The translations under genes were made by a program, and so were the position numbers. This document shows positions 1 to 5,976 of a stretch of 7,175 nucleotides of DNA, one piece after another; the stretch's first letter is position 1, and each line of letters starts with the position of its first letter. The DNA is taken from positions 1 to 7,175 of the forward strand of contig JAJBVC010000133.1 in assembly GCA_020860025.1 (NCBI GenBank), given 5' to 3'. Source of the stretch: Clostridiales bacterium (GTDB lineage Bacteria > Bacillota > Clostridia > Oscillospirales > Acutalibacteraceae). The notes under the pieces are model-generated. The model did not search any database. It was not told the DNA's origin and worked only from the letters and a program-made list of their open reading frames with translations.

Positions 1-11
1 GAGGTATTTTT

Positions 12-1145
12 ATGTCATCAGATAAAAAAGATGCTCTTGACTCTGCGGTTAAGCAGATTGAAAAAAAGTTTGGTAAAGGTGCCGTTATGCGCTTGGGTGA
101 AAATCCCGACCTAAAGATAGGAGCTATTTCAACAGGCTCGCTTACGCTTGATATTGCTACAGGTATCGGCGGTATCCCAAAGGGAAGAATTGTAGAAATA
201 TACGGCCCCGAATCAAGCGGTAAAACTACGCTTGCACTTCACTGTATTGCCGAGGCTCAAAAGGCTGGAGGAGAGGCTGCTTTTGTTGACGCCGAGCATG
301 CGCTTGACCCAATTTATGCGGCAAATCTCGGTGTTGATATTGATTCGCTTCTTGTGGCTCAGCCCGATTACGGCGAGCAAGCTCTTGAAATTGCCGAACA
401 GCTTGTAAGTAGCGGTGCTATTGATATAGTAGTTATCGACTCTGTTGCGGCTCTTGTACCGAAGAGTGAAATTGAGGGCGATATGGGTGACAACCACGTA
501 GGACAGCACGCACGTCTTATGTCGCAGGCTCTGCGTAAGCTTACAGGTGCCGCAAATAAAACAAACTGTGTTATCATATTCATTAACCAGCTTAGAGAAA
601 AAATCGGTGTTATGTATGGTAATCCTGAGGTTACAACAGGTGGTCGTGCACTTAAATTTTTCTCATCAATGCGTATTGATGTACGACGTATTGAGCAACT
701 TAAAGCGGCAGGTTCTGAATTTGTAGGTTCAAGAACACGTGCCAAAATCGTTAAAAACAAGGTAGCGCCTCCTTTTAAATCAGCTGAATTTGATATTATG
801 TACGGTACAGGCATAAGTAAAACAGGCGAAATTCTCGATATGGCTGTTGAGTACGATATTATACATAAAGGCGGTTCATGGTTCTCTTACGGCGACCGCC
901 GTCTCGGTCAGGGCAGAGATAATGTAAAAGAGTTAATTAAAAATGACCCTGAATTTGCTGATGAGCTTGAAAAGAAAATCAAGGATAAGCTTGCAGAAAT
1001 CAGCGAGCAGTCGGAGCATAAGTATCAGGCAAAGGCAGCACCAAGAGCAACTACCGATATAGACGATGAAAAGTCGTCTCCAAAAACAACACGTGCCGCC
1101 GCCAAAGCAAAGCTCGATATTGCGGTTGAGGATGATGAGGACTGA
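12..1145 (+). CDS. recA: RecA recombinase / SOS co-protease
   Basis: RecA forms ATP-dependent filaments on single-stranded DNA in the cytoplasm, catalyses homologous pairing and strand exchange, and stimulates LexA self-cleavage. The 377-residue product is complete. It shows the Walker A motif GPESSGKT at residues 65-72, the catalytic glutamate in DAEHALD (E95), Walker B ending in D143, DNA-binding loop L1 around 156-164 (EGDMGDNHVG), the sensor glutamine Q193, and loop L2 around 194-209 (REKIGVMYGNPEVTTG). The start at 12 is supported by GAGG at bases 1-4, a normal distance upstream, and by the typical N-terminus (KKDALDSAVKQIEKKFGKG). The C-terminal tail of about 40 residues is longer than in E. 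coli RecA: a K/A/T-rich stretch followed by an acidic end (VEDDED). The stop overlaps the recX start by one base (TGATG). Any SOS operator would lie left of the window, so regulation cannot be judged. Identification is secure. Confidence 0.99.
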   Translation: MSSDKKDALDSAVKQIEKKFGKGAVMRLGENPDLKIGAISTGSLTLDIATGIGGIPKGRIVEIYGPESSGKTTLALHCIAEAQKAGGEAAFVDAEHALDPIYAANLGVDIDSLLVAQPDYGEQALEIAEQLVSSGAIDIVVIDSVAALVPKSEIEGDMGDNHVGQHARLMSQALRKLTGAANKTNCVIIFINQLREKIGVMYGNPEVTTGGRALKFFSSMRIDVRRIEQLKAAGSEFVGSRTRAKIVKNKVAPPFKSAEFDIMYGTGISKTGEILDMAVEYDIIHKGGSWFSYGDRRLGQGRDNVKELIKNDPEFADELEKKIKDKLAEISEQSEHKYQAKAAPRATTDIDDEKSSPKTTRAAAKAKLDIAVEDDED

Positions 1146-1756
1146 TGATTTTAACGCACCAAAAGGGCAGGGGAACTAAAATTCACCTGCTCCTTGATGA
1201 TGAATATGCCATTACTACAGATGAAAATTTCTGGCTTGATAATTTCATTCCCGACGGAACCGATATTGACGAGAAAGAATGGCAGGAGCTTGTTGTTAAA
1301 ATCAATTATAAAAAAGCACTCAACAAATGCGCTGATTTCCTTTCGCTGAGGGAACATTCTGTTAAAGAGTTAAAAACAAAGCTTTTGCGTACTGTTGACG
1401 AGGTTAGTGCCGACAAGGCTATTGAGCGTTATATTGAAGCCGGCTATCTTGATGATAAGCACTTTTGCGAAAGTCTTGTTGATTATCTTTTCAGAGTTAA
1501 AAAATTTTCTTTTCTGCGCATTAGACATGAATGTCACAGACGTGGCGTTGATGATGATATCATTAAGCAGGTGCTTGATGATTACGGCATTGATGATGTA
1601 GTTACAGTTACAGGACTCTTAAAAGGTAAATATCACGATAAACTCGAGCAGGATAACGGCAGGGATAAGGTTATTGCTGCTTTGCAGAGAAAAGGCTTTT
1701 ATTATTCAGACATTAAGTCGGCGTTTCGTAGGTTAGAAGAAGATAATGAAATATAA
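1145..1756 (+). CDS. recX: RecX family regulator of RecA
   Basis: RecX proteins bind RecA filaments and modulate, usually inhibit, their activity. The 203-residue product has a divergent N-terminal region (about 1-60) followed by the helical RecX domain. Recognisable family signatures are ALNKCADFLSLREHSVKELKTKL (about 58-80, the first three-helix repeat with the REHS core), AIERYIEAGYLDDKHFCESLV (second repeat), the basic segment RIRHECHRRGVDDD, and a last repeat ending in ALQRKGFYYSDIKSAFRRL. The length is within the usual range for Firmicute RecX. The start at 1145 overlaps the recA stop by one base, and GAGGA motifs lie at 1128-1132 and 1137-1141, so translational coupling to recA is likely. 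The 3' end overlaps rimO by 11 bases. RecX sequences diverge fast; the call rests on the domain pattern and on the recA neighbour, and together these are convincing. Confidence 0.93.
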   Translation: MILTHQKGRGTKIHLLLDDEYAITTDENFWLDNFIPDGTDIDEKEWQELVVKINYKKALNKCADFLSLREHSVKELKTKLLRTVDEVSADKAIERYIEAGYLDDKHFCESLVDYLFRVKKFSFLRIRHECHRRGVDDDIIKQVLDDYGIDDVVTVTGLLKGKYHDKLEQDNGRDKVIAALQRKGFYYSDIKSAFRRLEEDNEI

Positions 1757-3065
1757 AGTTGGTATGATTTTGCTCGGATGCCCAAAAAATCAGGTTGACG
1801 GCGAACTGATGCTTGAAAAATTAAATAAAAGCGGATTTGAAATTGCGTCAAGTATTGAGGACAGCGATATAATGATTATTAACACCTGTGGCTTTATTGA
1901 AGACGCAAAGAGAGAAGCTATTGATACAATTCTCGAGGTTGCCGAATATAAGATGGCAGGTCTTATTACGGCGATAGTTGTTACAGGATGCCTTGCTCAG
2001 CGTTATCAGGATGAAATTTTAAAAGAAATTCCCGAAGTTGATTCGGTAATCGGTATCGGTGCTGACAGTGACATTGTAAAGGTCTGCCAAAAGGTGCTTG
2101 TAGGCGTTAAAACAAGTTTTTATCCCGACAGGCAATTACCCCCTCTTGAAGGTGAAAGAATGCTTTCTACATCGCCACATTGGGCATATTTAAAATTAAG
2201 TGACGGCTGTGATAATAAATGTTCCTACTGTGCTATACCTTTAATAAGAGGCGGTTATAATGAGCGCCCTATTGAAAGTATTATAAACGAGGCAAACAGT
2301 TTGGCTGACAAAGGTATAAAAGAACTGATTTTGATTGCACAGGATACTACCAAGTACGGCTTACAGCTTTATGGCGAATATAAACTTGCAGAGCTATTAA
2401 AGGAACTTGTTAAAATTGACGGTATTAAGTGGATTAGGCTTTATTATTGTTATCCGGACAGGATTACCGACGAGCTTATTGACGTTATTGCAAATGAGGA
2501 TAAAATATGCTCATATATTGATATTCCGCTTCAGCACTGTAATGAAAATATACTTCGTTCAATGAATCGAAACGGTTCTTACGATACACTGAAATCCCTG
2601 CTTAATAAGATGAGAGACAGGATTGACGGTTTAACGCTGCGAACAACTTTTATGGTTGGTTTTCCCGGTGAAAGCGAGCAGGATTTTTCGGAGCTTTGCC
2701 GCTTTGTTAAGGAAATGAAATTCGATAAAATGGGTTGCTTTTCTTACTCGCCTGAGGAGGATACGCCCGCTTTTGATTTTGAATGTCAAATTGACGATGA
2801 AATAAAAAAGCACAGAGCCGAAGTCCTTATGGATATTCAGTATGGCATAACCGAACAGGCAAATAAAGAAAAGATCGGCAATGTTTATGATGTTATTGTT
2901 GATACTGCCGAAAGTTCAAAATATACAGGTCGTGCCTATTTTGACTCGCCTGAAATTGACAGCGGTATTATTTTTACTTCAGATGTTCCGCTTTCAGTAG
3001 GTGAATTCGTTAAGGTCAGAATAACTGATTATGACGGATATGATTTGATAGGAGAAAAGATATGA
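1746..3065 (+). CDS. rimO: Ribosomal protein S12 methylthiotransferase RimO
   Basis: RimO is a radical-SAM enzyme that adds a methylthio group to a conserved aspartate of ribosomal protein S12. The 439-residue product has all three expected parts. The N-terminal UPF0004 domain carries cluster-binding cysteines C12 (in LGCPKNQVDGE), C48 (INTCGFI) and C82 (VTGCLAQRY). The radical-SAM core has the CxxxCxxC motif at C155, C159 and C162 (CDNKCSYC). A C-terminal TRAM domain covers about 375-439. The CPKNxVD signature at the first cysteine favours RimO over the tRNA-modifying relatives MiaB and MtaB. Both clusters appear intact. The start at 1746 lies inside recX (11-base overlap) behind a weak purine-rich stretch (AGAAGAAG), so it probably depends on coupling to recX translation. 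Its stop overlaps the pgsA start in ATGA. Confidence 0.95.
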   Translation: MKYKVGMILLGCPKNQVDGELMLEKLNKSGFEIASSIEDSDIMIINTCGFIEDAKREAIDTILEVAEYKMAGLITAIVVTGCLAQRYQDEILKEIPEVDSVIGIGADSDIVKVCQKVLVGVKTSFYPDRQLPPLEGERMLSTSPHWAYLKLSDGCDNKCSYCAIPLIRGGYNERPIESIINEANSLADKGIKELILIAQDTTKYGLQLYGEYKLAELLKELVKIDGIKWIRLYYCYPDRITDELIDVIANEDKICSYIDIPLQHCNENILRSMNRNGSYDTLKSLLNKMRDRIDGLTLRTTFMVGFPGESEQDFSELCRFVKEMKFDKMGCFSYSPEEDTPAFDFECQIDDEIKKHRAEVLMDIQYGITEQANKEKIGNVYDVIVDTAESSKYTGRAYFDSPEIDSGIIFTSDVPLSVGEFVKVRITDYDGYDLIGEKI

Positions 3066-3628
3066 ATTTACCTAATAAAATTACGGTTTTCAGATTTTGC
3101 TGTATACCGTTTTTAATGGCTTTTGCTTACATTGAATTTCCGTATCACTGGGTTGCTACGCTCATAGTTTATTTTATTGCCTGTATGAGCGACAAAGCAG
3201 ATGGTATTATTGCAAGGAAAAGGGGACTTGTAACCGATTTCGGCAAGCTTATGGATCCTCTTTCGGATAAAAGCCTTGTATTCGCTGCATTCATAATTCT
3301 GATTGATATGGGATGGCATACAGATATTTGTATTATGCTTATGCTTGCAAGGGAATTTCTTGTAGCGGGAATACGTATGGCGGCAGCATCGACAGGTGAA
3401 GTTATTGCCGCTAATGCTTTTGGCAAGGCGAAAACCTTTTTGCAAATGGCAACAACAGGAATGACGTTTCTTCTTCTTGCAATAGGTGAGGGAAGTGCAG
3501 ATATTACTATGTCTACACCGTGGCTTAATGTTTACTGCACGATTGCATTTTGGATTGTAGCTTTTGTTACGGTTTTGAGCGGTCTGATTTACGCAAAGGA
3601 TGGCTGGTACCTTATTAAAACAAAATAA
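3062..3628 (+). CDS. pgsA: CDP-diacylglycerol-glycerol-3-phosphate 3-phosphatidyltransferase
   Basis: PgsA transfers a phosphatidyl group from CDP-diacylglycerol to glycerol-3-phosphate, giving phosphatidylglycerophosphate, the committed step to phosphatidylglycerol and cardiolipin. It is an integral membrane protein. The 188-residue product begins MNLPNKITVFR, typical of the family. It has the full CDP-alcohol phosphotransferase motif DxxDGxxAR(x8)GxxxDxxxD with metal-binding aspartates D44, D47, D65 and D69. Several hydrophobic segments follow (for example about 30-42, 70-83, 86-105, 122-141 and 157-181), consistent with a multi-pass protein. AGGAG at 3050-3054 is 7 bases before the ATG, and the start overlaps the rimO stop by 4 bases. 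Other members of the superfamily share the motif, but the length and N-terminus fit PgsA best. No terminator-like hairpin follows the stop; the next promoter begins within a few bases. Confidence 0.93.
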   Translation: MNLPNKITVFRFCCIPFLMAFAYIEFPYHWVATLIVYFIACMSDKADGIIARKRGLVTDFGKLMDPLSDKSLVFAAFIILIDMGWHTDICIMLMLAREFLVAGIRMAAASTGEVIAANAFGKAKTFLQMATTGMTFLLLAIGEGSADITMSTPWLNVYCTIAFWIVAFVTVLSGLIYAKDGWYLIKTK

Positions 3629-3631
3629 TTG

Positions 3632-3659
3632 TTGCAAATTTTAAAAAATCAGATATAAT
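3632..3659 (+). promoter_or_regulatory. Sigma-A type promoter of the cysE-cysS operon
   Basis: A consensus -10 box TATAAT lies at 3654-3659. It is preceded, with a 16-base spacer, by the -35-like hexamer TTGCAA at 3632-3637, and the spacer is AT-rich. The -35 begins only 3 bases after the pgsA stop. The expected transcription start, near 3666, would fall just before the first helix of the T-box leader, which supports the assignment. TTGTTG at 3629-3634 is an alternative -35 but would give a 19-base spacer. Confidence 0.8.
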
Positions 3660-3853
3660 AGTATTGATAAAGAAAAACTATGATAAAGAGAAGTAGTCGC
3701 CAAGCTTTTTAGAAAGAGAGCAAATTACCAGCTGAAAGATTTGTATAAAAAGCCCGATGAAATGCACTTTTGAGTTGCCCAAAGGAAATTTAAGTATTTT
3801 GGGTCGGGTCGCTTCGTTAAAGGCGTAAGCTGTATTATGCAGTAAAGTATAAA

Positions 3854-3887
3854 ATAGAGTGGAACCGCAGTTTTACATTGCCTCTGT
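3854..3887 (+). promoter_or_regulatory. T-box antiterminator helix
   Basis: The lower helix pairs 3854-3859 (AUAGAG) with 3882-3887 (CUCUGU), including one U-G pair. The 7-base bulge UGGAACC at 3860-3866 would bind the tRNA acceptor end. The upper helix pairs GCA 3867-3869 with UGC 3879-3881. The 3' strand of this structure (3879-3887) is also the 5' arm of the terminator, so the two forms exclude each other, as in characterised T-boxes. The pairing was worked out by eye. Confidence 0.85.
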
Positions 3888-3915
3888 CATTTGACAGGGG
3901 CATTTTATTTTTTTT
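3879..3915 (+). terminator. T-box regulated intrinsic terminator
   Basis: A 10-bp GC-rich hairpin pairs 3879-3888 (UGCCUCUGUC) with 3893-3902 (GACAGGGGCA), with one U-G pair and the loop AUUU. It is followed by a U-rich tract at 3903-3915 interrupted by one A. It ends transcription unless uncharged tRNA-Cys stabilises the competing antiterminator. It may also stop read-through arriving from pgsA. Confidence 0.93.
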
Positions 3916-3921
3916 GGGAGG
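3916..3921 (+). promoter_or_regulatory. Ribosome binding site of cysE
   Basis: GGGAGG directly follows the terminator U-tract and lies 14 bases before the ATG at 3936, a longer gap than usual. A weaker AGGT at 3929-3932 lies only 3 bases before the ATG. The strong purine block excludes the upstream in-frame TTG at 3891, which sits inside the terminator hairpin. Confidence 0.7.
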
Positions 3922-3935
3922 TAATTGTAGGTATT

Positions 3936-4580
3936 ATGTTCGATTCTTTTAAAGAAGACGTTAAAAGCTTTATGGAACACGATCCTGCCGCTAGAAGTCC
4001 GATTGAAATTATATTATTGTATCCCGGTTTTAAGGCTCTCAGAAGCCACAAAAGGGCTAATTGGTTTTTAAGGCACAATATGCCTTTTATCGCACGGTGG
4101 ATAAGTCAGCGCTGCGCTCATAAAACAGGAATAGAAATTCATCCGGGCGCTATTATTGGCAGACGTGTTTGTATTGACCACGGAAGCGGAATTGTTATAG
4201 GTGAAACGACTGAAATCGGCGATGATGTTATGATTTATCAGGGTGTAACTCTCGGCGGAACAGGTAAGGATGTTGGAAAAAGGCATCCCACGATTGAAAA
4301 CGGAGTTATGATAGGTTCGGGTGCAAAAGTTCTCGGCCCGATTACTGTCGGCAGAAATGCAAAGGTTGCCGCAGGTGCTGTAGTTGTTAAGGACGTTGAA
4401 CCGAATTCAACAGTCGTTGGTGTTCCGGGCGAAGTTGTCAGAATAGACGGCGAGCGTGTTGATGACCTTGACCAAATTCATATTCCGGATCCGCTTATGA
4501 ATGCAATTAAAATAAATCAGGAAAAAATCAGCGATTTACAAAAAGAAATTGAAATTTTAAAGGAGCAGTTAAATAAATGA
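3936..4580 (+). CDS. cysE: Serine O-acetyltransferase
   Basis: CysE acetylates L-serine with acetyl-CoA to O-acetylserine, the precursor that cysteine synthase converts to cysteine. I start it at ATG 3936 (214 residues). The frame stays open upstream to a TTG at 3891, but that extension would encode the terminator hairpin and poly-U, and the chosen N-terminus (MFDSFKEDVKSFMEHDPAARS) matches the family start. A short helical N-terminal domain (1-62) is followed by a left-handed beta-helix of hexapeptide repeats (about 66-168). Active-site residues are visible as D81-H82 in IDHGSG and H117 in GKRHP, along with the QGVTLGGTGK loop. The tail (about 187-214) is a charged, probably coiled-coil helix ending in LNK, not in the C-terminal isoleucine that docks cysteine synthase in enterobacteria. 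The stop overlaps the cysS start by 4 bases. Expression should rise when tRNA-Cys is uncharged. Confidence 0.96.
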   Translation: MFDSFKEDVKSFMEHDPAARSPIEIILLYPGFKALRSHKRANWFLRHNMPFIARWISQRCAHKTGIEIHPGAIIGRRVCIDHGSGIVIGETTEIGDDVMIYQGVTLGGTGKDVGKRHPTIENGVMIGSGAKVLGPITVGRNAKVAAGAVVVKDVEPNSTVVGVPGEVVRIDGERVDDLDQIHIPDPLMNAIKINQEKISDLQKEIEILKEQLNK

Positions 4581-5968
4581 AAATTTACAACACAATGACA
4601 AGGCAAAAGGAAGAGTTCATTCCTGTAGATGAAAATGAGGTTAAAATTTATGCCTGCGGCCCTACGGTTTACAATTATATTCATATTGGTAACGCAAGAC
4701 CGCTTTGCGTTTTTGACGTGCTTCGTCGATATATGGAATATAGAGGAATGAATGTAAAATTTGTTCAGAATTTTACTGATGTTGACGATAAAATTATTAA
4801 GCGTGCAAATGAAGAGGGTATTACCTTTGAGGAAGTTTCAAAAAAGTACATCAAAGAATTTTGGACTGACGCTCACGGCTTAAATTTTAAGGAAGCAACG
4901 GTTCATCCAAAGGCAACTGAAAATATTGACGAGATAATTGAAATTATAAAAATTCTTGAGGATAAAGGTTATGCCTATGCAGTTGACGGCGATGTCTATT
5001 TCAGAACGCTGAAATTTAAGGAATATGGCAAGCTCAGTCATCAGCCTATTGAGGACTTGCAGTCGGGTGCAAGAATTGCCATAGGTGAAAAAAAGGAAGA
5101 TCCGCTTGATTTTGCACTTTGGAAAAGCGCTAAAGAGGGCGAGCCGTACTGGGAGTCTCCTTGGGGTAAAGGCAGACCGGGCTGGCATATTGAATGTTCC
5201 GCTATGAACCGTCGTTATCTCGGCAAGACTATTGATATTCATTGCGGCGGTCAGGATTTAATTTTCCCGCACCATGAAAATGAGATTGCTCAAAGTGAAT
5301 GTGCAAACGGCTGCACATTTTCAAAATACTGGATGCACAACGGTTATATAAATGTCGATAATGTTAAGATGAGCAAATCGCTCGGTAATTTCAAAACAGT
5401 TCGTGAAATTGCCGATGTTTACGGTTATGAGGTTATACGTTATTTTCTTATTTCTTCGCATTACCGTTCGCCGATAAATTACAGTCTTGAAATAATTGAG
5501 CAGTGCAAGTCGGCTCTTGAACGCCTTTATACGTGCCGTGACAGCCTTGATTTTGCTATTAAAAACGCAAAAGATATTGATGACGACACGAGTCTTATAA
5601 ATCAAATAAATTCTCGAAGAGAGCAGTTTATTGAGGCTATGGACGATGATTTAAATACGGCAGACGGAATTGCCGCTATTTTTGAACTTGTTAAGGATAT
5701 AAATACAAAAATTCTTGATAAAGACGTTTCGTTAAATGTTTGCAAAACAGCCGCTGATGTTTTTGACGAGCTTTGCTCGGTTCTTGGTATTCTTTATAAC
5801 CGTAAGTCAAATGACCTTGACAGTGAAATTGAAGAGCTTGTTAATAAGCGTCAGGAAGCAAGAGCGAATAAAGATTGGGCAACCGCCGATAAAATTCGTG
5901 ACGACTTAAAGGCTAAGGGTATAATTCTCAAGGATACACCTCAGGGTGTTACATGGACAAAGGAATAG
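4577..5968 (+). CDS. cysS: Cysteinyl-tRNA synthetase
   Basis: CysS is a class I aminoacyl-tRNA synthetase that activates cysteine with ATP and charges tRNA-Cys. The 463-residue product is full length. It shows the HIGN motif at 36-39 (class I HIGH signature), KMSKS at 264-268, and the zinc site that selects cysteine: C27 (in CGPTVYNY), C207 (in WHIECSAMN), H232 and E236 (in FPHHENEIAQ). The C-terminal part contains the helical tRNA-binding DALR-type domain and the usual final segment (NKRQEARANKDWATADKIRDDL). AAAGGAG at 4559-4565 precedes the ATG by 11 bases, and the start overlaps the cysE stop (ATGA), so the two are translated together. The enzyme's own substrate, uncharged tRNA-Cys, is the signal sensed by the upstream T-box, a classic feedback arrangement. 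No key residue is missing. Confidence 0.98.
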   Translation: MKIYNTMTRQKEEFIPVDENEVKIYACGPTVYNYIHIGNARPLCVFDVLRRYMEYRGMNVKFVQNFTDVDDKIIKRANEEGITFEEVSKKYIKEFWTDAHGLNFKEATVHPKATENIDEIIEIIKILEDKGYAYAVDGDVYFRTLKFKEYGKLSHQPIEDLQSGARIAIGEKKEDPLDFALWKSAKEGEPYWESPWGKGRPGWHIECSAMNRRYLGKTIDIHCGGQDLIFPHHENEIAQSECANGCTFSKYWMHNGYINVDNVKMSKSLGNFKTVREIADVYGYEVIRYFLISSHYRSPINYSLEIIEQCKSALERLYTCRDSLDFAIKNAKDIDDDTSLINQINSRREQFIEAMDDDLNTADGIAAIFELVKDINTKILDKDVSLNVCKTAADVFDELCSVLGILYNRKSNDLDSEIEELVNKRQEARANKDWATADKIRDDLKAKGIILKDTPQGVTWTKE

Positions 5969-5976
5969 ATATAAAT

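Larger units (their letters stand above)
3666..3915 (+). ncRNA. T-box riboswitch leader, tRNA-Cys responsive (specifier UGC)
   Basis: This transcribed leader senses uncharged tRNA-Cys and controls transcription of cysE and cysS. Visible parts, in order: a Stem I base helix AACU 3676-3679 with AGUU 3773-3776; AAAG 3685-3688 with CUUU 3767-3770; an AGUA loop-E segment at 3692-3695; an 8-bp distal helix, 3704-3711 with 3746-3753; AGAGAG at 3715-3720; and a distal loop with GCUG (GNUG type) at 3731-3734. The specifier UGC at 3763-3765 is followed by the usual purine. A hairpin 3778-3783 with 3798-3803 lies in the linker. The T-box sequence AGAGUGGAACCGCAG is at 3856-3870; its UGGA (3860-3863) is complementary to an NCCA end with U73, the discriminator base of tRNA-Cys. 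Specifier, discriminator match and downstream genes all agree. The 5' end is inferred from the promoter. Confidence 0.95.

Noticed and set aside
368..814. 148-codon open frame on the minus strand inside recA
   Set aside because: It lies wholly antisense to a conserved gene, resembles no family I know, and has no credible ribosome binding site; it is a by-product of recA codon use.
1746..3065. MiaB or MtaB (tRNA methylthiotransferase) instead of RimO
   Set aside because: The first cysteine motif CPKNxVD is the RimO type, and the overall pattern fits RimO best.
3113..3637. 174-codon open frame on the minus strand opposite pgsA
   Set aside because: The protein is rich in C, H, K, N and R with no domain pattern, which is typical of an antisense shadow; the plus-strand gene carries the full enzyme motif.
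3804..3808. UCGGG pairing with CCCGA at 3753-3757 as an extra regulatory helix
   Set aside because: The upstream strand is already used by the Stem I distal helix and specifier region; the 5-bp match is probably coincidental.
3629..3935. A small unannotated gene or a different riboswitch in the intergenic stretch
   Set aside because: The whole stretch is accounted for by a promoter, T-box leader, terminator and ribosome binding site; no convincing short coding frame is present.
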